64,000 bases of DNA, taken from NCBI RefSeq assembly GCF_001662305.1, contig NZ_BDEP01000013.1:1-64000 (forward strand), in the 5' to 3' direction. This stretch comes from Halomonas caseinilytica. Its GTDB lineage: Bacteria > Pseudomonadota > Gammaproteobacteria > Pseudomonadales > Halomonadaceae. Below, piece by piece: positions 52,861 to 61,955 of this stretch. Numbering within the stretch: position 1 is the first letter of the stretch; the number at the start of each line of letters is the position of its first letter. The position numbers and the translations under genes are program-made. The notes under the pieces are model-generated. The model worked only from the letters and a program-made list of their open reading frames with translations, was not told the DNA's origin and ran no database searches.

Positions 52861-53000
52861 GGCAAACTGTTTATGATAACGCCAATTCGCCTTTCCTGCC
52901 GGGCGCTGTCACGCGCCCGACGTCCTTGCCCGGTATATTCACTCATTCGGCCTTGTTAGAGTGAAAGGCCGCTTCGAACGATCCACACAAGGGACGCCCC

Positions 53001-53939
53001 ATGGCAGATGACCTGCTTTCACAACTCAAGACCATGACCACCGTGGTGGCCGACACCGGCGACCTCGAGGCGATTCGCCGCTTCCAACCCACCGATGCCA
53101 CCACCAATCCTTCGCTGATCCTGCAGGCCGCCCAACAGCCGGATCGCCGCGCACGGCTGGCAGAGATCGCTCGCGACGCCATCGACATCGATGATGCCCT
53201 GGACGCCGTGGCGGTGGAGATCGGCGGGGAAATCAGCCAGCTGGTTCCCGGTTACGTCTCCACCGAAGTCAGCGCCCGCCTCTCCTTCGATACTGACGCC
53301 ACCCTGGCTCGGGCCCGTTCGCTGATCGAGCGCTATGGCCGCCAGGGCATAGCGCCCGAACGCATCCTCATCAAGGTCGCCGCCACCTGGGAAGGCATCG
53401 AAGCGGCCCGGGTGCTGGAGCGCGAAGGCATTCATACTAACCTGACGCTGCTGTTCAACTTCGCCCAGGCCCGAGCCTGCGCCGATGCCGGCGTGACTCT
53501 GGTCTCCCCCTTCGTGGGCCGGATTCTCGACTGGCACAAGGCCCGCGACCCCAATGCCGACTTCAGCGGCGAGCGCGACCCCGGCGTCCAGTCCGTGCGC
53601 CGCATCTACGAGCACTTCAAGGGACACGGTTACGATACCGTGGTGATGGGGGCGAGCTTCCGCAACAGCGGCGAGATCCTGGCGCTGGCCGGATGCGATC
53701 GATTGACGATCTCGCCCGCCCTGCTCGGCGAACTGGCCGAGACCCACGCGCCGCTGGAACGGCAATTGACGCCTCTGGACGCCGAAACCCAGGTTCCCGA
53801 GCCCCAGAACGAAGCCGAGTTCCGTTGGGCGCTGAACGAGGACGCCATGGCCACCGAGAAGCTGGCCGAAGGCATTCGCAAGTTCATGGACGATCAACGC
53901 AAGCTGGAAACCCTGCTCGGCGAACTCCGACAGTCATGA
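53001..53939 (+). CDS. tal: Transaldolase
   Basis: The 312-residue enzyme transfers dihydroxyacetone units in the pentose phosphate pathway. It shows [14 protein letters not shown], the Schiff-base lysine Lys125 in [45 protein letters not shown] (in part) and [12 protein letters not shown]. The features are those of the TalB type (~317 aa). AAGGGACG precedes the ATG. A 12-bp inverted repeat follows. Confidence 0.94.
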   Translation: MADDLLSQLKTMTTVVADTGDLEAIRRFQPTDATTNPSLILQAAQQPDRRARLAEIARDAIDIDDALDAVAVEIGGEISQLVPGYVSTEVSARLSFDTDATLARARSLIERYGRQGIAPERILIKVAATWEGIEAARVLEREGIHTNLTLLFNFAQARACADAGVTLVSPFVGRILDWHKARDPNADFSGERDPGVQSVRRIYEHFKGHGYDTVVMGASFRNSGEILALAGCDRLTISPALLGELAETHAPLERQLTPLDAETQVPEPQNEAEFRWALNEDAMATEKLAEGIRKFMDDQRKLETLLGELRQS

Positions 53940-53944
53940 GAGCA

Positions 53945-53978
53945 GCATGGCATGCCTAACGTCCCCGGCATGCCATGC
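53945..53978. terminator. Bidirectional terminator between tal and the STAS gene
   Basis: GCATGGCATGCC (53945-53956) pairs perfectly with GGCATGCCATGC (53967-53978). The genes on each side converge here. U-tracts are short. Confidence 0.65.
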
Positions 53979-54016
53979 CGAAACACCGGCACTTGCCCCG
54001 GCAAACGTTCGGCGCG

Positions 54017-54526
54017 TCAGTGATGCCTAGTCGCGGCGCTCTGCGCCTCCAGCATTTCCACCAGAGGCTGGAATTGCTCGCGATTGTGCTCGTTCATGCG
54101 CATGAGAATACGATGCGCCTCGAGCACACGCTCACGCGTGTCCGCCTCGTCGGCAGGCACTTCGGTCAGATCGCGCAACTCATGCGGCTCGGTGATCGGA
54201 GACTCGACCAGGGTGTAGTAACTGGCAAAGCCCATGACATCGAGCATACGTCGTACATCGGGATTGTCGACCACGATGGTGGGCGCCTGCTCGAGCCGCC
54301 CACGCAGTGCCATGGCAACCTTGGCCAGGAAGCCAAGCGCGGTGGAATCCACATTGGTGGCCTCGCGCAGATCCACCATCACCGCCTCGAGTCCAGGGGT
54401 GTCGGCCAACTGCTGAGCCTGTTGATCGAGAGTCGCACACAGTGTCAGTCGTACGTCGCCACACAGCTTGAGCACGAAGACACCGGAATCGAACGCCGCC
54501 CGCAGGCGGCCTTCATGAATCATCAT
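54017..54526 (-). CDS. STAS-domain anti-sigma-factor antagonist-like protein
   Basis: The 169-residue protein has a STAS domain in its first ~105 residues (FVLKLCGDVRLTLC, AVMVDLREATNVDSTALGFLAKVAMAL) with the phosphorylatable Ser in NVDSTALG. A charged helical tail follows. It is similar in layout to HsbA of Pseudomonas aeruginosa (PA3347). ATG 54526 overlaps the end of the PP2C gene, so the two are coupled. It probably links the phosphatase to a downstream target such as a diguanylate cyclase or an anti-sigma factor, neither of which is nearby. Confidence 0.8.
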   Translation of the reverse strand: MMIHEGRLRAAFDSGVFVLKLCGDVRLTLCATLDQQAQQLADTPGLEAVMVDLREATNVDSTALGFLAKVAMALRGRLEQAPTIVVDNPDVRRMLDVMGFASYYTLVESPITEPHELRDLTEVPADEADTRERVLEAHRILMRMNEHNREQFQPLVEMLEAQSAATRHH

Positions 54527-55706
54527 CGCCAAATCCGCTCAACATCATGATCGTCAGGTCGTCGGGCAGCTCGTCATGTCCAGGCGCATCCACGGCGATA
54601 TTTCCATCGTCCTCCGCTATCTTGCCCAACGCAAGGCCTTCCTTGAGCCCCGCCAGCGTATCGTTGGCCAATGCACGACGCGCGAGCTCTCCCAGCCTGT
54701 CATTGAGCGTCTCGCCCGGCAGACACTCCAGAATGCCATCGGAGCATAGCCAGAGCTTGAAGCGTTCAGGCAGAGGACACCCCAGGCGGGGATATTCGAC
54801 ATCCGGGAAGAGCCCGACCGGCATGCCCTCACCGGCCAGCGATGACACATCGTCGCCGGCGACCAGCACGGGCATGGGAAGCTGCGCGCCCAGCGAATAG
54901 TGCAGATAGCGACGCTCACGGTCAATCACCCCGACAAACAGGGTCGCATGCTTGCCGATACCGGTATCGAGCAGCTCGCGGTTGAGCGCGGCCAGCCAGC
55001 GCGGGCCGAGTTCCTGCGGGTCGCGTCCGTCCCATTCACTCTGCCAGCGATTGAACAGATACTTGAGCAGCACGGTCACGAAGGCCGACGATGCGCCATG
55101 CCCCGAGACATCGGCGAAATAGAACAGCGTGTAGCGCTCGTCGTAGTGCTGGAAATCCAGGAAATCCCCGGAGAGATACAAGGAAGGCGCGAGCCAGTAG
55201 TCGCAGTTGACGCTACCCGAGCGCTGCGGACGTGGCGGTAGCAGCTTGCGCTGGATCTGCCCGCCGGCCTGCTGGTCGAGGCGCAGCATGGCCAGGTGGG
55301 TCTCGAGATGCTCGTTGAGCTCGGCCAGCCGTCGACGATCCTGCTCCCGCTCCTCGGCCAGCCGGTTGATCTCGATGACCCGACGAATCATTCGCCGCAA
55401 CAGGTGGCCATGCCGCAGCGGGTCGATGACATAATCCACCAGACCGGCATCCACCGCCGAGAGCAACTCGGCATCCTGGCGTTCATCGCTGACCACCAGC
55501 GTCGGCAGTCGCCGGCACAAGTCGGGCCATGTCTCCGGCGACACCGCCCGCGAATGCGCCACCACCAGTGCCGTCTCGTCGGGCAATTGCTCGACACTCT
55601 CCACCGCCAACACCGCCAGGCCGTCCCTGGCGATGGTGTCGGCCAGGGCGTCGCGCTCCTCGCCCGGCACGTCGACTACTCCGATCAACTGATTGTCGCT
55701 CGGCAT
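54513..55706 (-). CDS. Response-regulator-like PP2C (SpoIIE-type) phosphatase
   Basis: The 397-residue protein has an N-terminal receiver-like domain (~1-110), a helical linker (~110-155, coiled coil) and a PP2C/SpoIIE phosphatase domain (LPPRPQRSGSVNCDYWLAPSLYLSGDFLDF in part, FYFADVSGHGASSAFVTVLLKYL, LWLCSDGILE and DDLTIMML). The two metal Asp residues are in GDFLDF and ADVSGHG. The receiver lacks an obvious phosphorylatable Asp after its third strand (LPTLVVSDERQ): VSDE may serve. Unlike HsbR it has no HATPase kinase domain. It dephosphorylates the STAS protein downstream, by inference. Confidence 0.82.
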   Translation of the reverse strand: MPSDNQLIGVVDVPGEERDALADTIARDGLAVLAVESVEQLPDETALVVAHSRAVSPETWPDLCRRLPTLVVSDERQDAELLSAVDAGLVDYVIDPLRHGHLLRRMIRRVIEINRLAEEREQDRRRLAELNEHLETHLAMLRLDQQAGGQIQRKLLPPRPQRSGSVNCDYWLAPSLYLSGDFLDFQHYDERYTLFYFADVSGHGASSAFVTVLLKYLFNRWQSEWDGRDPQELGPRWLAALNRELLDTGIGKHATLFVGVIDRERRYLHYSLGAQLPMPVLVAGDDVSSLAGEGMPVGLFPDVEYPRLGCPLPERFKLWLCSDGILECLPGETLNDRLGELARRALANDTLAGLKEGLALGKIAEDDGNIAVDAPGHDELPDDLTIMMLSGFGDDDS

Positions 55707-55718
55707 TCCGTCATCGCC

Positions 55719-56498
55719 TCACTCGGCGAAGGCATCATCGAAGTCGGTGCCTTCCAGATCGAAACCGTCGCTGGCGAAGGGGTCCTCCCCCAGTTCTCCG
55801 TCGCTGACTTCAAAGCGGCGACGCTGCAGCCAACTGTCGCGGATGAAACTGTAGCGATCACCGCGGATCAGGTCTTCCTGGTCGAGCAGTCCCGCTCGGG
55901 CATCAATGGCCTGCAGCCCACGCAGGGAATAGCGCACCGTGTCGTCCTCGACATAGGTCACCGGATAGGTATACATGTCCACCGGCAGGCCGCCGGTGTC
56001 GCGCAGCGTACTCGGGCCCAGCAGGGGCAGTACCAGATAGGGGCCGGAGTCCACTCCCCAGACGGCCAGAGTCTGCCCGAAGTCCTCTTCCCGGGCCGTC
56101 AGATCCATGTGAGAGGCCACATCGAACAACCCGAGAACCCCCACGGTGGAATTGATCAGGAAGCGTCCCGTGGAAGCCCCGGCATTGGCACCCTTGCCCT
56201 GCAACAGACTGTTGAGCGTGGTCCGAATCTCGCCGAGATTCGAGAAGAAATTGCCCACACCGGTTTGCACTGGATCCGGCGTCACAAAGCGATATCCCTG
56301 GGCCACTGGCTTCAGGGCATAACGGTCGAGCGTATCGTTGAAAGCGAAGACGCCGCGGTTGAAGCCCTCCCAAGGATCCTCGGGATTCGTTCCGGTACTG
56401 CTCGAGGTGGTGGCGCAGCCGGACAGCACGGCGAGAGCCAGCCCTGCCAGCAAGGCACGCCCAAGGCCCGGAACGGTTTGCATGGATGGTCGATTCAT
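55719..56498 (-). CDS. mlaA: MlaA (VacJ) outer-membrane lipoprotein
   Basis: ATG 56498 is 11 nt after GGGAG. Residues ~12-28 end in the lipobox LSGC. The 259-residue protein has the family core: DPWEGFNRGVFAFNDTLDRYALKPVAQGYRFVTP, FFSNLGEIRTTLNSLLQGK, RFLINSTVGVLGLFDVAS and VDSGPYLVLPLLGPSTLRDTGG (in parts). MlaA removes mislocalised phospholipid from the outer leaflet. The remaining mla genes are elsewhere. The tail (from SDGELGEDPF) is acidic. Confidence 0.92.
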   Translation of the reverse strand: MNRPSMQTVPGLGRALLAGLALAVLSGCATTSSSTGTNPEDPWEGFNRGVFAFNDTLDRYALKPVAQGYRFVTPDPVQTGVGNFFSNLGEIRTTLNSLLQGKGANAGASTGRFLINSTVGVLGLFDVASHMDLTAREEDFGQTLAVWGVDSGPYLVLPLLGPSTLRDTGGLPVDMYTYPVTYVEDDTVRYSLRGLQAIDARAGLLDQEDLIRGDRYSFIRDSWLQRRRFEVSDGELGEDPFASDGFDLEGTDFDDAFAE

Positions 56499-56655
56499 TG
56501 ACTCTGCGGTCTCCCTACATAGCATTTCTATTCCCTGAGAAGCGCGGCGTAAATGCCAACGCATGAACGCAGGAAATGCGATGGCCCGACGGAGCCAGGC
56601 CTGACCTTCGCCTGGCACGGCCATTCATTCAGTGCTTCCAGTGTTTCCCTTGCCA

Positions 56656-57777
56656 TCAGCGTCGACGCACCACGACATTGCCGGCACTGTAGCCTGCGCC
56701 AAAGGAACACACCACCCCCAGGGCACCCGGCGCTAGATCGGCGCGATGCAAGTGAAAGGCGATGATGGACCCCGCAGAACTGGTATTGGCGTAGCGATCG
56801 AGAATGATCGGTGCCTCTTCCGGGGATGCTTCCCGCCCCAGCACGCGTCGGGCGATCAGATCGTTCATGTGACGATTGGCCTGGTGCAGCCACAGACGCG
56901 ACAGGTCGTCGCCTCGCAGCGAGAGACGCGCCAGATGTTCATCGATCAACGCCGCCACCAGGGGGCAGACCTCCTTGAACACCCGCCGCCCTTCCTGGAC
57001 GAACAGCTTGTCGGCGGCCTGGGGGTCGCTGTCGGTGACCCGGTTGAGGAACCCAGCGTTATTGCGAATGGCATTGGAAAAGCGTGTCGCCAGGCGCGTG
57101 CCGAGCACCTCGAAGCGAGACTCGGCAGTGGCTACGGCATCGTCTTCGAGCACAATGGCCGTGCAAGCATCACCGAAGATGAAATGGCTGTCACGGTCGC
57201 GGAAATTGAGGTGCGCCGAACAGATTTCGGGACTGACCACCAGGACGCGGCTGGCCGAACCAGCCCGAATGGCATTGGTTGCGGCATCGATCGCAAAGGT
57301 GGCGGAAGAGCAGGCGACGTTCATGTCGTAGGCATGGCCACCGGCACCCAGCGCTGCCTGCAGCTCCACGGCCACGGCCGGATAGGCGCGCTCCAGATTG
57401 GAGCAGGCCACAATCACCAGGTCGATATCGGCGGCCGCTACCCCGGCCGCCTCAAGGGCCTCGTTGGCGGCGGCAGCCCCCATCTCCCCCTGGATGGAGA
57501 GCGCATCGTCGTCACGCACCGGCAGTCGCGGCCGCATCCGTTCGGGATCCAGAATCCCCTCGGCATCCAGCACGTAGCGGCTGTGAATGCCCGACGCCTT
57601 GACGATGAAGGATTCACTGGATGGCTGCAGCGGCTCCCGCTCTCCCGCAGCGATAGCCTCGGCGTGACGGGCGTTCTCCGACTCAACCCAAGCATTGAAG
57701 GTCTCCACCAGGGCCGCATTGCCAACGGCGTGCGGTGGCGTAAAGAGCCCCGTGCCGGTAATCACCACTTGTTTCAT
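56656..57777 (-). CDS. Beta-ketoacyl-ACP synthase III-like enzyme
   Basis: ATG 57777 follows GAGGAG. The 373-residue enzyme is a thiolase-fold KAS III homologue with catalytic Cys156 (MNVACSSATFAI), His in WLHQANRHMND and Asn in DRYANTSSAGS. It is longer than classical FabH (317) due to an insertion at residues ~20-60. It resembles the FabH2-type enzymes of pseudomonads (PA3286-like, from memory). It would start chains by condensing acyl-CoA with malonyl-ACP, possibly using longer acyl-CoA primers. hrpA ends 59 bp upstream. Confidence 0.86.
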   Translation of the reverse strand: MKQVVITGTGLFTPPHAVGNAALVETFNAWVESENARHAEAIAAGEREPLQPSSESFIVKASGIHSRYVLDAEGILDPERMRPRLPVRDDDALSIQGEMGAAAANEALEAAGVAAADIDLVIVACSNLERAYPAVAVELQAALGAGGHAYDMNVACSSATFAIDAATNAIRAGSASRVLVVSPEICSAHLNFRDRDSHFIFGDACTAIVLEDDAVATAESRFEVLGTRLATRFSNAIRNNAGFLNRVTDSDPQAADKLFVQEGRRVFKEVCPLVAALIDEHLARLSLRGDDLSRLWLHQANRHMNDLIARRVLGREASPEEAPIILDRYANTSSAGSIIAFHLHRADLAPGALGVVCSFGAGYSAGNVVVRRR

Positions 57778-57836
57778 CGTATCTCCTCGGACCCGTCGCC
57801 CTTCTTTGGCGGCGCCGGTAACTTCCTGTACATGCG

Positions 57837-60800
57837 TCAGGCCCTGCCGGTCAATTCGGCCCAGCGTCGTTCCAGACGCTTGGTCGATACCGGCATTCTG
57901 GTCCCCAACTGCTGGGCAAACAATGAGACCCGCAACTCTTCGATCCACCAGCCGAACTCGACCAGCGCCGGGTCCTCTACCTCGCCGCGTCGTTCGCTCT
58001 CGCGCCGCGCGGCCAGGCGTGCCTCGAAATCCTGTATCTCCTGCATGTGCATCTGATCACGCATGCGCTCTCTCGGCGCCTTCTCCAGGCGAATGCGGGC
58101 GGCTTCCATATAACGAGGATACTCTTCCAACCACTCCCCCGCCTCACTGACGAAACCGGGGTGCACCAGACGCTGCATCTGGGCCTTGAGATCACTGTAT
58201 ACCAGTGCCAACGAGAGGTTCAGATTGCCCTTCAACGCCTTGGTCACCGCCAGGTGACCCTCGAGAGCCTTCTCCAGGGTAGCCAGCAGCGTCTCCGCCT
58301 TCGGCACCAGTTCCGCGCGACACGCCGCCAAGCGCTGCTCGAGCTCGTCCGCCGAACGGGGCAGCGGATCCACCGCCACGACCTGGCGGAAGGTCGCGGC
58401 CACGACATCGTCGCTGAGCTGGCGCTTGCTGCCGACCTTGGTGAACAGCAGAGCGCAAGGCTTCATACCGGCAAGGCGCTCGATGGTTCTGGCCTGATCG
58501 GGCAGGCGTGTCATGGCCGCCCGCACCACGCCTCGACGATGCGCCTCTCGGGCCTTGTCGGGATGGTCGAACAGCTCGACATCCAAGGCATCGCCCCGGG
58601 GAACCACGGCCGGAAAGGCCTCGACACGGATGCCCGCCTGCGTCGTCACCCGGGACTCGGGCAGCGGCGTCTCCGGCAGACTATCGAGCGAACGTCCTTC
58701 GCTGGCCTGCTCGGCCAGCGCCTGGGCTCCCTGCCCCGCCGCTTCTTCAAAGCGTCGCTCGAGTTCACGAACATCACGCCCCTGCCCGAGCTCGCGCCCT
58801 TCGTGATCGACCACCTTCAGGTTCATGATCAGATGCGGCTCGAGCTGATCGATCCGCCAGTCGTCGGGATGCGGGCGTGTGCCTGTCTTGCGCCGCAGGA
58901 ACTCGCCCAGCGCCTCGGTGAGCGGCGTGTCGTCCGGCGTCATGGTCTGCAGGGCGGCATCCACCCAATCCGGGATCGGTACTACCTGACGGCGCATGGC
59001 TTTAGGCAACGACTTGAGCAGGCTGATGCATTTCTCGCGCAGCAATCCCGGCACCAGCCACTCGAGGCGCCCCGCGGGCAACTGCGGCAACATGGCCGCC
59101 GGTACGGTCAGCGTCACACCGTCGTCCTCGGCGCCAGGCGCGAAATGATAGCTCAGCGGATAACGCACGCCACCCAGTGCGAGCTCATCGGGGTAATCCG
59201 CTTCGGTGACTTCCTCGGCCTGGCGGGCGAACAGCGCCTGGCGGTCGAACTTGAGAATGTCGGGATCGTCACGCTCGGCCTTCTTGCGCCAGGCCTCGAA
59301 TCCCTTGCCGTTGACGACGTCCTCGGGAATCCGGGCATCGTAGAAATCAAACAGCGCCTCCTCGTCGACCAGGATGTCGCGCTTGCGAGCCCGGTCCTCG
59401 AGGTCCTCGACCTCTTCGATCAGCGCCCGGTTATGGGCAAAGAACTCGCCGTGCGTCTTGAACTCGCCCTCGACCAGTGCCCGGCGAATGAACAGCTCCC
59501 GGGATTCCTGCGGTGCGATGGGGCCGTAATGGACACGCCGGCGGGCAACGATGGGCAGGCCGAACAGGGCCACCTGCTCGAAGGCCACCACCTGGGCACG
59601 CTTCATTTCCCAGTGCGGCTCGCTGTAGCTGCGCTTGACCAGATGCTCGGCCACGGGCTCGATCCACGCCGGATCGATACGCGCCACGGTGCGGGCGAAC
59701 AATCGCGAGGTCTCGACCAGCTCGAAAGCCATCAGCCACTTGGGTGTCTTCTTCGCCAGTCCCGAACCGGGGTGGATCATGAACTTGCGGTTGCGCGCCC
59801 CCAGATACTCGCGATTCTCGAGAAACTGGCCCAGATGCGAGAGCAGGCCCGGCAGCAGCGCTTTGTGCAAGCGCGCGGCGTTCTCGCGACGCGCCTGCCG
59901 AGCGGCGTCGTCGTCGGCCTCGGCGGCCGGCTCGGCGGCTCCGGCCGGTACCTCGATATCCATGTCGCGCAGCAACTGGCGCAGCTGGCGGAAGGTATCG
60001 TGCCACTCCCGCAACCGCAGATAATTCAGGTAGTGATCACGGCACCAGCGACGCAAGCGATTGCCGGAGAGCTCTTCCCGAGCGGCCTCGAAGCCGTTCC
60101 AGAGATTGAGCAAGGCCACGAAATCGGAATCCGCATCCTGCCAGCGCCGATGCGCCTGATCGGCGGCCTCGCGCTTGTCGGCCGGCCGTTCCCGGGGATC
60201 CTGGGTAGCCAGCGCCGAGACCACGATCAACACGTCGCGCAAGCCGCCCTGCTCGGCACCAGCCAGCAGCATGCGCGCCAGTCGAGGGTCGATGGGCAGG
60301 CGAGCCAGACGCTTGCCCATGGACGTAAGACGCTGTCCGTCATCCACCGCGCCGAGCTCGAACAGCAAGCGGAAGCCATCGGTGACAAAACGCGAATCCG
60401 GCGGATCGACGAAGGGAAAATCCGAGATGTCGCCGAGCCTGAGCGACAGCATCGAGAGGATCACCGACGCCAGGTTGGTGCGCCGGATCTCCGGATCGGT
60501 GAATTCCGGACGCCCCAGGAAATCCTCCTCGTCGTAGAGACGAATGCACACGCCCTCGGCGATACGCCCGCAGCGCCCCTTGCGTTGATTGGCACTGGCC
60601 TGGCTGATCGGCTCTACGGGCAAGCGCTGGATCTTGGCGCGGTAGCTGTAGCGGCTGATGCGCACCAGCCCCGGGTCGATCACATAACGGATGCCCGGCA
60701 CGGTGAGCGAGGTCTCGGCGACATTGGTCGACAGCACGATGCGCCGTCCCTTGTGAGGCGCGAAGACGCGATTCTGCTCGGCATTGGAAAGCCGCGCGTA

Positions 60801-61862
60801 GAGCGGCAGGATCTCGGTGTCGCGCAGGTCGGCACGACGCAGGGTATCGGCCGTCTCGCGAATCTCCCGTTCACCGGGCAGAAACACCAGGATGTCCCGA
60901 GGCCCATGGAACCAGCGCTTCTCGCGCTCGATGGTCTCGATCTCTTCCACCGCATGCAAAATGCCTTCCTGGAGAGTACGATCTTCTTCGTCTTCCTCGT
61001 CGCGAATCAGCGGGCGATAACGCACCTCCACCGGATGAGCACGCCCGGAGACTTCCACCACCGGCGCCGGTCGCGTCTTGCCATCGGCATCCTCGATGGC
61101 GAAGTGCGCGGCGAAACGCTCCACGTCGATGGTCGCCGAGGTGATGATCACCTTGAGATCGGGGCGACGCGACAACAGGCGCTTGAGATAACCGAGCAGG
61201 AAGTCGATATTGAGGCTGCGCTCGTGCGCCTCGTCGATGATGATCGCCTCATAACGAGACAGATCCGGGTCGTTGCGCGTCTCGGCCAGCAGGATGCCAT
61301 CGGTCATCAGCTTGACCCGAGTGGCCTCCGCCGTCTGGTCGGTGAAACGTACCTGGTAGCCGACCTGCTCGCCGAGCGGTACCTGCATTTCCTCGGCCAG
61401 GCGGGTCGCCACGGAGCGCGCGGCCAGTCGCCGCGGCTGAGTATGGCCGACGAGGCCTCGCCGGCCGAGCCCGAGTTCCAGGCACAGCTTGGGCAACTGG
61501 GTGGTCTTGCCCGAGCCGGTCTCGCCGGCCACCACCACGACCTGGTGGTCGCGCAGGGCCGCGAGGATATCCTCGCGGCGCTCGGAAACCGGGAGTTGCT
61601 CGGGATAGTCCAGATGCACCGGACGCGCGGCGCGGGCCTCGACCTTGGCCCGCGAACGTTCGATCTCGCGGCTCACCTCGGCAAGCCCGCGATCCACCGG
61701 CTTGCCTTGCCGCGCACGCCGGTTCAAGCCGGCGAGTCGCTTGCCCAAGCGAGAGGCGTCGCGCAGCTGGACACCCTCGAGTTCACGCTGCAGGGCCTTC
61801 AGGGCATCGAGATCGCGGTGGGAAATGTCGGCGGCTTGATCGGTCTGGGGGCTACTACTCAC
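57837..61862 (-). CDS. hrpA: ATP-dependent RNA helicase HrpA
   Basis: The start is uncertain: GTG 61862 (about 1341 residues, near the E. coli size of 1300) fits better than an upstream GTG 61922. The DEAH-box helicase core has GETGSGKTTQLPK, DEAHERSLNIDFLLGYL and SAT, then the RecA2 motif VLSTNVAETSLTVPGIRYVIDPG (in part). HA2/OB domains follow, with a C-terminal DUF3418 domain typical of HrpA. It unwinds RNA and rescues stalled ribosomes in the cytoplasm. It stands alone on the minus strand. Confidence 0.94.
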   Translation of the reverse strand: MSSSPQTDQAADISHRDLDALKALQRELEGVQLRDASRLGKRLAGLNRRARQGKPVDRGLAEVSREIERSRAKVEARAARPVHLDYPEQLPVSERREDILAALRDHQVVVVAGETGSGKTTQLPKLCLELGLGRRGLVGHTQPRRLAARSVATRLAEEMQVPLGEQVGYQVRFTDQTAEATRVKLMTDGILLAETRNDPDLSRYEAIIIDEAHERSLNIDFLLGYLKRLLSRRPDLKVIITSATIDVERFAAHFAIEDADGKTRPAPVVEVSGRAHPVEVRYRPLIRDEEDEEDRTLQEGILHAVEEIETIEREKRWFHGPRDILVFLPGEREIRETADTLRRADLRDTEILPLYARLSNAEQNRVFAPHKGRRIVLSTNVAETSLTVPGIRYVIDPGLVRISRYSYRAKIQRLPVEPISQASANQRKGRCGRIAEGVCIRLYDEEDFLGRPEFTDPEIRRTNLASVILSMLSLRLGDISDFPFVDPPDSRFVTDGFRLLFELGAVDDGQRLTSMGKRLARLPIDPRLARMLLAGAEQGGLRDVLIVVSALATQDPRERPADKREAADQAHRRWQDADSDFVALLNLWNGFEAAREELSGNRLRRWCRDHYLNYLRLREWHDTFRQLRQLLRDMDIEVPAGAAEPAAEADDDAARQARRENAARLHKALLPGLLSHLGQFLENREYLGARNRKFMIHPGSGLAKKTPKWLMAFELVETSRLFARTVARIDPAWIEPVAEHLVKRSYSEPHWEMKRAQVVAFEQVALFGLPIVARRRVHYGPIAPQESRELFIRRALVEGEFKTHGEFFAHNRALIEEVEDLEDRARKRDILVDEEALFDFYDARIPEDVVNGKGFEAWRKKAERDDPDILKFDRQALFARQAEEVTEADYPDELALGGVRYPLSYHFAPGAEDDGVTLTVPAAMLPQLPAGRLEWLVPGLLREKCISLLKSLPKAMRRQVVPIPDWVDAALQTMTPDDTPLTEALGEFLRRKTGTRPHPDDWRIDQLEPHLIMNLKVVDHEGRELGQGRDVRELERRFEEAAGQGAQALAEQASEGRSLDSLPETPLPESRVTTQAGIRVEAFPAVVPRGDALDVELFDHPDKAREAHRRGVVRAAMTRLPDQARTIERLAGMKPCALLFTKVGSKRQLSDDVVAATFRQVVAVDPLPRSADELEQRLAACRAELVPKAETLLATLEKALEGHLAVTKALKGNLNLSLALVYSDLKAQMQRLVHPGFVSEAGEWLEEYPRYMEAARIRLEKAPRERMRDQMHMQEIQDFEARLAARRESERRGEVEDPALVEFGWWIEELRVSLFAQQLGTRMPVSTKRLERRWAELTGRA

Positions 61863-61955
61863 GATGGCTCGATGACTCCGGTGTTCATTGGCGGGAGAAT
61901 TGTAACGCCCCGCCGGGTGCACCGCCTAATCGAGCCGGCCCAGCGCCGCTGCCGC

